47,539 nt of DNA from Burkholderiales bacterium (GCA_026399835.1 JAPLQE010000086.1:1-47539), one strand, 5' to 3'. Positions 40,570 through 47,539 are shown, counted from the stretch's first letter. Made by a program: numbers and translations. Notes: generated from the sequence alone by a model not told the origin.

Positions 40570-41031
40570 TCATGGGCGAAGGTCCAGGGTCATGAACACG
40601 CTGTACGGATCCTCGACGTACTCGCCGAATGGCGCGCAGCGCTCGAATCCGGCCGAGGCGTAGAGCCTGCGCGCCGGCTCGAATCCGGGCTGCGAACCGG
40701 TCTCCAGGCTCAACCGCGCATAGCCGCGGGCCCTCGCCTCGGCGACCACGTGCGCGAGCAGCGCGCGCGCCACGCCGCGCCCGCGCGAGGCGGGTGCCGT
40801 GCGCATGGACTTCAGCTCGCCCTGCGTCGCATCGAGCTCGCGCAGCGCGGCGCAGCCGAGCAGGGTCTCGCCGTCCCACGCGCTCCAGAAGCTCACGTCG
40901 GGACGGGAGAGCCGCGCGACGTCCATCGCATGCACGCTCTCGGGCGGGGACTGCGCGTGCATGTCGCGCAGGTGGTCCTCGAGCAGCGCCCGGATCGCGT
41001 GTCCGGTGAGGTCGTCGGCAACGATGTGCAT
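40570..41031 (-). CDS. GNAT family N-acetyltransferase
   Basis: The 153-residue product shows the acetyl-CoA-binding segment SMRTAPASRGRGVARALLAHVVAEARARG (R-G-x-G-x-A motif) and the following LSLETGSQPGFEPARRLYASAGFERCAPFGEYVEDPYSVFMTLDL, which is typical of the PhnO/YhbS-like group. It acetylates an amine on a small molecule or protein; the acceptor is unknown. The start is ATG 41031. Confidence 0.9.
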   Translation of the reverse strand: MHIVADDLTGHAIRALLEDHLRDMHAQSPPESVHAMDVARLSRPDVSFWSAWDGETLLGCAALRELDATQGELKSMRTAPASRGRGVARALLAHVVAEARARGYARLSLETGSQPGFEPARRLYASAGFERCAPFGEYVEDPYSVFMTLDLRP

Positions 41032-41047
41032 CGCGATGCGGCCCGGG

Positions 41048-41200
41048 TCAGCGCGCCTCGGCGCCGTACAGCACCCCGGCCACGCGCCCCCAGCGACACC
41101 GCAGCGTGGCCGGCAGGTCGCCGGGGCCGCGGTCGTAGAGCCATTCCTCCACCGGCTCGCTCAGCGGCGCGACAAACAGGGCGACCCGGGGGCGTGGCAT
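41048..41200 (-). CDS. Possible 50-residue ORF
   Basis: A short frame starts at ATG 41200 and ends 16 bases before the GNAT gene. Its product has a hydrophobic start (RPRVALFVAPLSEPVEEWLYD) and ends RWGRVAGVLYGAEAR. I recognise no family. Its first 40 bases overlap the unusual 3' extension of the SRPBCC gene in another frame. It may be real and coupled to the GNAT gene, or a shadow. Confidence 0.35.
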   Translation of the reverse strand: MPRPRVALFVAPLSEPVEEWLYDRGPGDLPATLRCRWGRVAGVLYGAEAR

Positions 41201-41700
41201 GGATTCGGGGCGACGGTAGGGTCGGCCCTCGACTCTACCCGCTCGGCGCCATCCCGGCCCGGGATGTCCGGCTCCACCAGCGCCGCGAGCTGCTCGAGCG
41301 AGTCCTGCCAGCCGAGGTAGCACATCTCGAGCGGGATCATCTCCGGAATGCCGGCCTGCTCCACGCGCAGCTCGGTGCCGCCGATGACCGCCGCGATCCG
41401 CACCGTGACCTCGATCACGCCGGGCAGCGCCGGGTCGTCGAATCGGTCGGTGTAGCGGATCAGGGTGTCGGGCACCAGCTCGACGTATTCGCCGCCGAAG
41501 GAGTGACCGTTGCCGGTCGAGAAGTTCCGGAACGACATCCGGAAGCCGCCGCCGACCCGGGCATCCATGGACTCGACGCTGCAGGTGAAACCGTGCGGCG
41601 GCAGCCACTTGGCGAGCGCGTCGGGCTCGAGGAAGGCGCGATAGAGCTTGGTCGGCGTGGTCTTCAGCACGCGGTGCAGGCGGACGGTGCGGTCGGACAT
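41161..41700 (-). CDS. SRPBCC (AHSA1-like) domain protein
   Basis: The 179-residue product has the SRPBCC/AHSA1 fold found in Hsp90 co-chaperone-like and polyketide-cyclase-like proteins: VRLHRVLKTTPTKLYRAFLEPDALAKWLPPHGF, then MDARVGGGFRMSFRNF, and the closing helix GWQDSLEQLAALVEPDIPG. Most relatives stop about there. Here about 30 further residues (AERVESRADPTVAPNPC...) follow without family match, which suggests loss of the original stop codon. The function is unknown; the fold binds hydrophobic ligands. The start is ATG 41700. Confidence 0.85.
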   Translation of the reverse strand: MSDRTVRLHRVLKTTPTKLYRAFLEPDALAKWLPPHGFTCSVESMDARVGGGFRMSFRNFSTGNGHSFGGEYVELVPDTLIRYTDRFDDPALPGVIEVTVRIAAVIGGTELRVEQAGIPEMIPLEMCYLGWQDSLEQLAALVEPDIPGRDGAERVESRADPTVAPNPCHAPGSPCLSRR

Positions 41701-41731
41701 GGCGGGTTCCGGGAGGGCTGCGACGATCCGC

Positions 41732-42925
41732 TCAGATTACCCCTTCGGCCCGCAGCGCCGCGATCTGCGCCTCGTCGTACCCGAGCTCGGCGAGCACGTC
41801 GTCGCTGTCCTGCCCCTTGGGGCCGAGGGCACGCTCCAGGCGCCCCGGGGTGCGCGAGAGCACGGCGGTGGGCGCGACCACGCGCAGCTCGCCGCGGGTG
41901 GGATGCGGCACCGTGGCCGCCATCTCGCCGTGCACCACCTGCGGATCCTCGAAGACCTGGTCGACGGTGTAGATCGGGCCGCTGGGCACGCCGGCGGCAT
42001 TCAGGCGCTCGAGCCACTCGGCCGTGGGCCGCTCGCGGAACACGCCGGCGAGGTGCGCGTTGAGCGCCTGCCGGTTGAGGGAGCGGTCCGCATCGCGTGC
42101 GAACCGCGTATCGTCGGCCAGCGCCGGCTGCCCGATCGCCTCGCACAGCCTGCGCCAGATGGTGTCGCCGCCGGCGCCCACGTTCATGTGGCCGTCGGCG
42201 GTCGCGTAGGCCGAGGTCGGCATGCTGGTCGGGTGGTCGTTGCCGACCTGCCCGGGCACGACCCCGTCGACCAGCCAGCGCGCCGCCTGGAAGTCCATCA
42301 GCCCCAGCCCCGACTGCAGCAGCGAGGCCTGCACCCACTGGCCGCGGCCGCTGCGGGCGCGCTCGTGCAGCGCGGTCATCACGCCCAGGGCCGCATACAG
42401 CCCGGTGGCCACGTCGACGATCGCCGCGCCCGTGCGCATCGGCCCCTCGCCCGGCCGGCCGGTCACCGACATCAGCCCCGACATGCCCTGCAGGATCTGG
42501 TCGAAGCCCGGGCGCTCCCGGTACGGGCCGTCCTGCCCGAAGCCCGAGATGCTGGCGAGGATGATCCGCGGATTGATCGCAGCCAGCGTCTCGTAGTCGA
42601 TGCCCAGCCGCGTCTTCACGTCGGGCCGGTAGTTCTCGACCACCACGTCGGCGCTGCGCACCAGCCGGTGCAGCACCTCGCGGCCCTGCGCCGACTTGAG
42701 CTCGAGCGTCAGCAGCCGCTTGTTGCGATGCAGGTTCTGCATGTCCGCGCCGTCGCGCGGCCCGGTCATCAGCTCGGCGCGACCCGAGCCCGGCGGCGGC
42801 TCGATGCGGATCACGTCGGCGCCGTAGTCGGCGAACTGCTTGACGCAGGTGGGCCCCGAGCGCACCTGCGCGAGGTCGATGACGCGGAGCCCTTCGAAGG
42901 CCCCGCCCGGCGCGGGTCGGTACAT
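41732..42925 (-). CDS. CaiB/BaiF (family III) CoA-transferase
   Basis: The 397-residue product transfers CoA between an organic acid and a CoA donor. The N-terminal GLRVIDLAQVRSGPTCVKQFADYGADVIRIEPP is typical; the catalytic Asp region in family III enzymes corresponds to NLHRNKRLLTLELK and the following Asp. FGQDGPYRERPGFDQILQGMSGLMSVTG, GQWVQASLLQSGLGLM and NAAGVPSGPIYTVDQVFEDPQV agree. It is the last gene of the cluster with a Bug protein and a crotonase; the Bug gene stop is eight bases before its start. Confidence 0.9.
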   Translation of the reverse strand: MYRPAPGGAFEGLRVIDLAQVRSGPTCVKQFADYGADVIRIEPPPGSGRAELMTGPRDGADMQNLHRNKRLLTLELKSAQGREVLHRLVRSADVVVENYRPDVKTRLGIDYETLAAINPRIILASISGFGQDGPYRERPGFDQILQGMSGLMSVTGRPGEGPMRTGAAIVDVATGLYAALGVMTALHERARSGRGQWVQASLLQSGLGLMDFQAARWLVDGVVPGQVGNDHPTSMPTSAYATADGHMNVGAGGDTIWRRLCEAIGQPALADDTRFARDADRSLNRQALNAHLAGVFRERPTAEWLERLNAAGVPSGPIYTVDQVFEDPQVVHGEMAATVPHPTRGELRVVAPTAVLSRTPGRLERALGPKGQDSDDVLAELGYDEAQIAALRAEGVI

Positions 42926-42933
42926 GGCGGGGC

Positions 42934-43920
42934 TCAGCTGTCGAGCGTGATGTTCGCGGCGCGGATCACCTCGCCCCACTTGGCGAGGTCCGAGCGCATG
43001 GTCTCGGTGATCTGCGCCACCGGCATCCGGCCCACCTCCTCGCAGCCCGCCTTGTTCAGCGCCGCGATCACCTCCGGGTCCTCTAGCACGGCCTTGAATG
43101 CCGCGCGCAGCCGCTCGAGCGGCTCGGCGGGCAGGCCCGCGGGCGCCACGAAGCAGTTCCACGGCTTCTCGTCGAAGCCCTCGACGCCCTGCTCAGCGAT
43201 GGTCGGCACGTCCGGCAGCGCCACCGAGCGCCGGACCGTGGAGACGCCCAGCGCGCGCAGCCGCCCGGCCTGCACGTGCTGCGCCGCAGGCCCCACCGTG
43301 GACACCGCCAGGTCGACCTGCCCGCCCACCAGGTCGGCGATGTACTGCGAGGCGCCCTTGTACGGCACGTGGTTCATCGTGATGCCGTTGCGGCTCTTGA
43401 AGATCTCGGCGATCAGGTGGTGCGGCGAGCCCACGCCCGCGCTCGCGCAGGTGAGCTTGCCGGGGTTGGCCTTCGCATGGGCGATGAGCTCGGGGATCGT
43501 CTTGACCGGCACCGACGGATGCGCGACGAACACGAAGGGCAGCACGCCGAGGAAGGCCAGCGGCACGAAGGACTTGATCGGGTCGTAGCTCACGCGCCGC
43601 ATGTTCGGCACGTACGCGAAGGCGGTGCTGTCGTACAGGTGGATCGTGTAGCCGTCGGCCGGCGAGCGCGCGGTGGCGTCGGCGCCGATGGTGGTGCTGC
43701 CGCCCGGGCGGTAGTCGAACACCACCGGCTGGCCGAGCTGCTTCTCCAGCCGGGGCGCGACGATGCGCGACCAGGAGTCCGCGCCGCCCCCCGCCGGGTA
43801 CGGCACGATGAGGCGCACCGGCTTCTCCGGGTAGCCGGCGGCCACGGCCCGGCCGGCCAGCGTCCAGGCGGCGGCGCCAGCGCCCACCATCTTCAGTGCA
43901 TCGCGTCGGGTCGTGCCCAT
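42934..43920 (-). CDS. Bug/TctC-type tripartite tricarboxylate solute-binding protein
   Basis: The 328-residue periplasmic protein captures a carboxylate. It has a twin-arginine-like signal (TTRRDALKMVGAGAAAWTLAGRAVAA). The Bug motifs are YPEKPVRLIVPYPAGGGADSWSRIVAPRL, FDYRPGGSTTIGA, NHVPYKGASQYIADLVGGQVDLAV and WNCFVAPAGLP. The membrane partners TctA and TctB are not here; orphan Bug proteins are common in Burkholderiales. The CaiB and crotonase neighbours suggest its ligand is an acid that is then activated to a CoA thioester. Confidence 0.93.
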   Translation of the reverse strand: MGTTRRDALKMVGAGAAAWTLAGRAVAAGYPEKPVRLIVPYPAGGGADSWSRIVAPRLEKQLGQPVVFDYRPGGSTTIGADATARSPADGYTIHLYDSTAFAYVPNMRRVSYDPIKSFVPLAFLGVLPFVFVAHPSVPVKTIPELIAHAKANPGKLTCASAGVGSPHHLIAEIFKSRNGITMNHVPYKGASQYIADLVGGQVDLAVSTVGPAAQHVQAGRLRALGVSTVRRSVALPDVPTIAEQGVEGFDEKPWNCFVAPAGLPAEPLERLRAAFKAVLEDPEVIAALNKAGCEEVGRMPVAQITETMRSDLAKWGEVIRAANITLDS

Positions 43921-44009
43921 GTCGTCGTCTCCAGGTGTGTGCGGCGCGGGCGGCTCGTCGGCCACCCGATCGTCGTTCGATCGCGGTTCAGTGTCGGCTC
44001 GGTGTCGGC

Positions 44010-44804
44010 TCAGCGGCCATTGAACTGTGGCGGGCGCTTCTCCATGAACGCACGCCGCCCCTCGATGAAGTCCTCGCTCGCGAAGACCCCACGCGTCGCC
44101 GTCTCCATCTTCGCCGCATCGAGATGCGGACTGGCGCGCTGGATCTCGTCGATGGCGAGCTTGACCGCCGCCATCGTCATCGGCGCATTGGCCGCGATCA
44201 GCGCGCACTCGGCGCGCACCGCCGCCTCCAGCTCGCCGCGCGCCACCAGCCGGTTCACGAAGCCCATGCGCAGTGCGGTGGCCGCGTCGAAGCGGCGCGC
44301 CGTGAGGAAGATCTCGCGCGCATTGGGCGCGCCCACCGTGTCCACCAGCTTCTTGATGCCGCGCCAGCGGTAGCCGATGCCCAGGCGCGCCGCCGGCACG
44401 CCGAAGCGCATCGACTCGTCGGCGATGCGCAGGTCGCAGTTGAGCGCGATGGCCACGCCCCCGCCCAGGGTCCAGCCCTGCAGCATCGCGATGGTGGGCT
44501 TGGTGCAGGCCGCGACCCGCGCCATGCCCGCGTCGCCGATCGCCTCGTAGCGCTCGTTGGCCTCGACCGAATCGCGCACGTCGTCGAACTGCGAGATGTC
44601 CGCGCCCGACACGAAGGCCTCGTCGCCCGCGCCGCGCAGCACCACCACCCGCACCGCCGGGTCGGCCTCGAGCGCGTCGACCGCGGCCGGCAGCGCCTCC
44701 CACATGCCGACCGACATCGCGTTGTGGCGGCGCGGACTGTCGAAGACGATCCAGCCGATCGCGCCGTCGGCGTGGAAGGTGATGCGGGGGGTGGCGTCGG
44801 TCAT
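44010..44804 (-). CDS. Enoyl-CoA hydratase/isomerase family protein
   Basis: The 264-residue crotonase-fold protein has GWIVFDSPRRHNAMSVGMW, the oxyanion motifs DEAFVSGADISQFDD and QGWTLGGGVAIALNCDLRIA, and then RLGIGYRWRGIKKLVDTVG, where the catalytic Glu of hydratases is not evident. The ending FMEKRPPQFNGR is usual for the family. It is the first gene of the crotonase-Bug-CaiB unit. The missing Glu suggests a reaction other than simple hydration. Confidence 0.9.
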   Translation of the reverse strand: MTDATPRITFHADGAIGWIVFDSPRRHNAMSVGMWEALPAAVDALEADPAVRVVVLRGAGDEAFVSGADISQFDDVRDSVEANERYEAIGDAGMARVAACTKPTIAMLQGWTLGGGVAIALNCDLRIADESMRFGVPAARLGIGYRWRGIKKLVDTVGAPNAREIFLTARRFDAATALRMGFVNRLVARGELEAAVRAECALIAANAPMTMAAVKLAIDEIQRASPHLDAAKMETATRGVFASEDFIEGRRAFMEKRPPQFNGR

Positions 44805-44952
44805 CGGGCGGGTCCGGGGGTGGCAGGCGGATCGGGCGATGATGCACCGAAGCTGCGGCGCACCCGGCGGGTACGCGCCCTCGGCGAGTTCCGGAAAGCG
44901 GCGCGACCGGGGGCGTTCGAGCGGTCCGTCTCGTCAGGAAAGACCGCGGCGG

Positions 44953-45277
44953 CTATCTCGTCCACCAGGTCCCGTTCGACCACAGCAGGCAGGCCGGGCC
45001 GACCAGGGTGGCGTTGTGGACGGCATCGTCCGCGAACCGCACCGTCGCCGAGGAGGGCCCGGTCAGCACACCCTGTGCGCTCGGGCGCCCGTAGGCCACC
45101 TCCGAGATGTCCCAGTCGCTCGCGAAGTCGGCATCCGGGTACAGCGCGAGCACCGCCGCACGAGACGGTGCGTGCATCGTGCCGAACATCACCACGGATG
45201 CGACGTACTCCGTCGCCTGGACGGACAGCGGATGGGCCGCAGCCGTGCAGGCCGTCAGCCCATGGGCCAGCCTTCAT
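44953..45277 (-). pseudogene. Exported hypothetical protein with probable one-base frameshift
   Basis: An ATG at 45277 with an excellent GGGAGGG ribosome site leads into a frame that soon diverges. The long open frame ending at 44953 is offset by one base and cannot use that ATG because a TGA overlaps it. If one G of the pair near 45271 is ignored, the product reads MKLAHGLTACTAAAHPLSVQA and continues through FGTMHAPSRAAVLALYPDADF to LLWSNGTWWTR, a plausible exported protein of about 107 residues. I recognise no family. Either the frameshift is real, or the start is an internal GTG/ATG near 45195 (80 residues). Confidence 0.4.
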
Positions 45278-45708
45278 GTGAGCCCTCCCTGGCGGAATGA
45301 ACCGATCCAGTGTCGGATTCACCCGCCTCGGAGGCGTTGACGGAGGTCAACGCGGGATGTCGGACGCTCAGTTCCCGCGCGCCGCGGCAACCCGCGCGCG
45401 GCGCAGCAGCGTCCGGCCGAGCGCCGTGGCGCCCGCTCAGCCCACCATCCGGAACCTGAAGGCCGGGTGCTCCCCCGGCAGCACCTCGTGCGCGAGCGGC
45501 ACCGCCATCGCCATGCCCTGCTCGCTGTTCGTGAGGATGCTGGACGGTGTTCATCGACATGAACAGCACCAGGTCGAACCCGAGCAGCAGGACGCGCACC
45601 GGCGGTGAACCGAGGATGCGGTGGACGAGTCCCGGTTGCGGGATCGCGGGTGTCGTCATCATGGGGTCACCGGGCAGCAGTGCTCGGGCAAGGCGCGCAT
45701 GAGGCCGC
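45278..45708. other. Decayed region with apparent gene remnants
   Basis: No intact gene is seen in this stretch of about 430 bases. On the minus strand from ATG 45663 a hydrophobic start (TTPAIPQPGLVHRILGSPPVRVLLLGFDLVLFM) resembles the first helix of a membrane protein such as a CPBP protease, but it becomes frame-inconsistent near 45545. In another frame, ILTNSEQGMAMAVPLAHEVLP (about 45,460-45,540) followed by a stop resembles the C-terminal end of a beta-lactamase-type serine hydrolase. Two truncated genes joined by a deletion would explain both. These family assignments are tentative. Confidence 0.35.
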
Positions 45709-46200
45709 TCACGGAAGCTCGATGCCGACCGCCCGGGCCGCCGCACGCACCTGTGCGGGCCAGTTGATCATGCCCGGATCCGCGCCGCTGGCCATGCCCA
45801 GCAGACAGGCCGGTGCGGCGCCGACGTTCCTGAAGCCTCGCGAGACGCCCGGCGGGATCGAGAGGGTGTCCCACTGCTCGAGCACCACGGCCCGCTTGCC
45901 TTCGGGCCCCCAGAACACCTCCCAGGTGCCGGTGAGCGCCACGAAGACCGCCTGCGTCAGATGGTTGTGCAGCGGCGCCGACTTCCCGGGCTCGCACAGC
46001 ACGAAGCTCATGTGGAAGCCTTCGGCCTCGAGCGGCGCGCTCCCCGGTTGGCCGAGCACGCGCAGGGTCGTGCGCTCGCAGCCTGGGATGCCGGCGTCGA
46101 TGTAGTCGGCGGTCGGCGTCAGCGCGCGGAAGCGCGCGACGCGGGCTTCCATCTCGGCGACGGTCGGGTCTGCGTCGGTGATCGGGGCGGTGGGGGGCAT
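45709..46200 (-). CDS. Cupin domain-containing protein
   Basis: The 163-residue product has a conserved beta-barrel cupin core. The first cupin motif is in CEPGKSAPLHNHLTQAVFVALTGTWEVFWG (His-x-His and Gln/Glu positions) and the second in DTLSIPPGVSRGFRNVGAAPACLLGM, where the usual His is replaced by Arg. Such proteins are small dioxygenases, isomerases or sugar/ligand binders. The start at ATG 46200 gives a normal size; a longer open frame reaches into the intergenic repeat at 46411-46473 but has no family match. Confidence 0.82.
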   Translation of the reverse strand: MPPTAPITDADPTVAEMEARVARFRALTPTADYIDAGIPGCERTTLRVLGQPGSAPLEAEGFHMSFVLCEPGKSAPLHNHLTQAVFVALTGTWEVFWGPEGKRAVVLEQWDTLSIPPGVSRGFRNVGAAPACLLGMASGADPGMINWPAQVRAAARAVGIELP

Positions 46201-46619
46201 GGTGGCATCTCGGGAAGCCTGACGCTGACTTTGGAGGACGGCTCGGGTGACCCCTTTCAAGGCGCAAACACCCCTGCCGCTGCGAATGCGAGGCCCACCA
46301 CGGTTGCAAGCGGCCACCCCGGATGAATCTCGGTACACAGCACCGACCGACTGATCTGCTTCGATTCGTACTGCGTCCCTGCGACCGAGAACACGCAGGC
46401 GATATCTGTCCGACGGCCTACGCCCTTCGGCGACACGTTCCAGCTGGAACTGGTTTCGGATGCACTGCGCCCCCACATGTCCGCCTCACGCGTCCGACCG
46501 CCCGCATGGATCGAGTCGAAGTCACTCGCCTGCGGACGGAGGCTGGGACAGCGTCGGGACCACCTTCTCGTGGCACTCGGCCAGTTCGTTGGGAGCGGAG
46601 ATGAATCGACCCGGCAGAG
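46201..46619. other. Intergenic region with first copy of a palindromic repeat
   Basis: This gap of about 420 bases has no supportable gene on either strand. It contains the first copy (46411-46473) of the direct repeat that brackets the toxin-antitoxin module. Open frames here end in no recognisable motif and have poor ribosome sites. Confidence 0.6.
46411..46473 (+). repeat. Direct repeat copy 1 with a 14-bp palindrome
   Basis: About 63 bases are repeated at 47309-47370, with most positions identical and one small indel. The core (46437-46450) is the perfect palindrome GTTCCAGCTGGAAC, followed in both copies by TTTCGGATGCACTGCG and preceded by CTTCGGCGA. The two copies are about 900 bases apart and enclose the HigBA-type genes. 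Confidence 0.85.
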
Positions 46620-46931
46620 TCACTTGTGAGGCACCAGTCGCACCTGGAGATCGCACCCTACCGCCTGCGCGTACCTGCGCAATGTCGCCAACGAGGGCGC
46701 GTGTTTCCTCGACCCTTCCAGTCGCGACACAGCGCTTTTCGTCGTCCCCATTCGCTGGGCAACAGCGTCCTGGGTGAGGCCGGCTCGCGTCCGAGCCCGC
46801 AGAAGTTGAGAGACGACCTCGTACTCGGGCGCGAGCGCTTCGTACGCGTCCGCGAAGCCCTGTCTCTGCTTCGCCTTCGCCAGGAACGCGGCGTGATCGT
46901 GCTCGACCGGCGAATGCTTCAACTCAGCCAT
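46620..46931 (-). CDS. HigA-type antitoxin (XRE-family HTH)
   Basis: The 103-residue protein has an acidic N-terminal helix region (about 1-40) and then a helix-turn-helix of the XRE type: LLRARTRAGLTQDAVAQRMGTTKSAVSRLEGSRKHAPSLATLRRYAQAVGCDLQVRLVP. It should bind and neutralise the toxin and repress the promoter. The start ATG 46931 overlaps the toxin stop by eight bases and has the ribosome site AAGGAG inside the toxin gene. Toxin-first order is the HigBA pattern. Confidence 0.88.
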   Translation of the reverse strand: MAELKHSPVEHDHAAFLAKAKQRQGFADAYEALAPEYEVVSQLLRARTRAGLTQDAVAQRMGTTKSAVSRLEGSRKHAPSLATLRRYAQAVGCDLQVRLVPHK

Positions 46932-47250
46932 GACTCATCTCCTTCATGCGCTTTCGGGCGAGACGCAGCGCCTTGTCGGGTGTCTTCTGCGTCTTCTTGA
47001 TGAATGCATGAACCACGACGACCCGCTGGTTCAGGCGAAAGAAGTACAGCGCGCGACCAACTCCCGCGCTACCTCGCGGCCGCAACTCGAACAGGCCGTC
47101 TCCCATCGCTCTGGAGTGCGGCATACGCAGATTCGGGCCATGTTCGATCAACAACTCGACCAGATGCGCGTAATCGGCCAGGACGTCGACGGGCCAGGAC
47201 TCGATCTCCGACAGAACGCGTGGGTGGAAGTACTCGACGGAGAACATCAT
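46924..47250 (-). CDS. HigB-type toxin (RelE/ParE superfamily, Gp49-like)
   Basis: The 108-residue protein shows the Gp49/HigB pattern: VDVLADYAHLVELLIEHGPNLRMPHSRAMGDGLFELRPRG, then GRALYFFRLNQRVVVVHAFIKKTQKTPDKALRLARKRMKEM. The Arg/Lys/His residues of the last part are those used by ribosome-dependent mRNA interferases of this superfamily. The start is ATG 47250 (or 47247); an inverted repeat lies directly upstream. It should be co-transcribed with the antitoxin. Confidence 0.88.
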   Translation of the reverse strand: MMFSVEYFHPRVLSEIESWPVDVLADYAHLVELLIEHGPNLRMPHSRAMGDGLFELRPRGSAGVGRALYFFRLNQRVVVVHAFIKKTQKTPDKALRLARKRMKEMSHG

Positions 47251-47259
47251 ACTCGCAGA

Positions 47260-47275
47260 TTAGCAATCTCGCTAA
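47260..47275 (-). promoter_or_regulatory. Inverted repeat upstream of the toxin gene, likely antitoxin operator
   Basis: TTAGC-N6-GCTAA lies ten bases before the toxin start, and one arm overlaps a possible -10 (TAATCT on the minus strand). This is the usual place for autorepression by a HigA-type antitoxin. Confidence 0.5.
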
Positions 47276-47308
47276 CTTCGTGTAGCCGCTGGCAGCGACG
47301 CAGCCGTC

Positions 47309-47370
47309 CGATGGACTAGGCTCTTCGGCGAAACGTTCCAGCTGGAACGCTTTCGGATGCACTGCGACCC
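47309..47370 (+). repeat. Direct repeat copy 2 with a 14-bp palindrome
   Basis: This is the second copy of the repeat at 46411-46473. The perfect palindrome GTTCCAGCTGGAAC is at 47335-47348. Here the symmetry extends outwards (CGAAA ... TTTCG, 47329-47355) with a single extra base. It ends about 80 bases before the next gene. Confidence 0.85.
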
Positions 47371-47448
47371 GGCCACCCAGGTCGCAACGTCAAGCGCTCC
47401 GACTCAGAACGTGTGAAGCAATCGGCTCGTTGAAGGGATAATCGGCGC

Positions 47449-47539
47449 ATGAGCACCGAGCCCCTTGAACGAGAAAGTGCCGGCCAGACTGCGGCGTTGT
47501 TCGACGACAGCGAACTGGCGGTGTCGGCCCGCGCCGATG
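47449..47539 (+). CDS. Unidentified protein, N-terminal 30 residues (partial)
   Basis: An ATG at 47449 with GAAGGGA ten bases upstream opens a frame to the window edge: MSTEPLERESAGQTAALFDD and then SELAVSARAD. The start context is good, so a gene is likely, but 30 residues are not enough to name it. Confidence 0.5.
   Translation, partial: MSTEPLERESAGQTAALFDDSELAVSARAD

Noticed and set aside
46201-46478. N-terminal extension of the cupin gene up to 46476
   Set aside because: The extra 92 residues have no cupin or signal features and run through the palindromic repeat; ATG 46200 gives the family N-terminus.
46411-47370. Integron attC sites around the toxin-antitoxin genes
   Set aside because: attC sites need AAC and GTT boxes in the order RYYYAAC then GTTRRRY with spacer bases. 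Here the order in the palindrome is GTT first and AAC last, and no integrase gene is present.

Overview
The window is about 47.5 kb of high-GC chromosome from a Gram-negative bacterium. The run pyrG-kdsA-DUF1330-eno-ftsB, a lexA-imuA-imuB SOS cassette, Bug-type (TctC) solute-binding proteins and CaiB-type CoA-transferases together point to a betaproteobacterium of the order Burkholderiales. I cannot name the genus from the sequence alone. No rRNA, tRNA or CRISPR array was seen.

Layout. Positions 1-4,900 are an acquired, decaying island. One IS5-family element sits inside another. Next to it is an unrecognised 832-residue protein whose C-terminal half is clearly less GC-rich than the rest of the window. 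Beyond that is an IS4-family transposase broken by two in-frame amber codons, and it abuts the 3' end of a sensor-kinase gene. Positions 4,903-9,372 (minus strand) hold a compact operon: DUF455 ferritin-like protein, PhoD-type phosphatase, OmpR-type regulator, sensor kinase. Positions 9,477-11,032 (plus) hold a gamma-carbonic-anhydrase-like protein and Hsp33. Positions 10,992-15,506 (minus) are the core operon pyrG-kdsA-DUF1330-eno-ftsB, covering CTP, Kdo, glycolysis and division. Positions 15,615-22,353 hold a DUF3422 protein, a short-chain dehydrogenase, ETF-ubiquinone oxidoreductase with a coupled Rossmann protein, the two subunits of a 3-oxoacid CoA-transferase, and a glycine-rich RRM protein.

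Positions 22,772-28,306 hold lexA (with a near-consensus LexA box), imuA, imuB, glpK and a DMT exporter. The polymerase partner dnaE2 is not present. Positions 28,344-32,059 (minus) hold a crotonase, glycerophosphodiester phosphodiesterase, another DMT permease and an LhgO-like oxidase. Positions 32,168-38,883 carry a glutathione transferase, a TTG-started small protein, a hotdog thioesterase, a VWA membrane protein, a PliI-like lysozyme inhibitor coupled to an FMN-binding protein, a diguanylate cyclase coupled to half of a MaoC-type hotdog domain, and a methyltransferase coupled to a small exported protein. Positions 38,959-44,804 hold a second dehydrogenase, a HupE/UreJ metal permease, a GNAT acetyltransferase, an SRPBCC protein, and the cluster crotonase-Bug protein-CaiB transferase, which looks like an organic-acid or CoA-thioester catabolic unit.

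Positions 44,950-47,449 are accessory and partly decayed: a frameshifted exported ORF, a patch of gene remnants, a cupin protein, and a HigBA-type toxin-antitoxin module bracketed by two copies of a ~62-bp direct repeat with a palindromic core. The last gene runs off the window.

The two most unusual places are the IS-bounded 832-residue orphan (840-3,338) and the repeat-bracketed toxin-antitoxin module (46,411-47,370).
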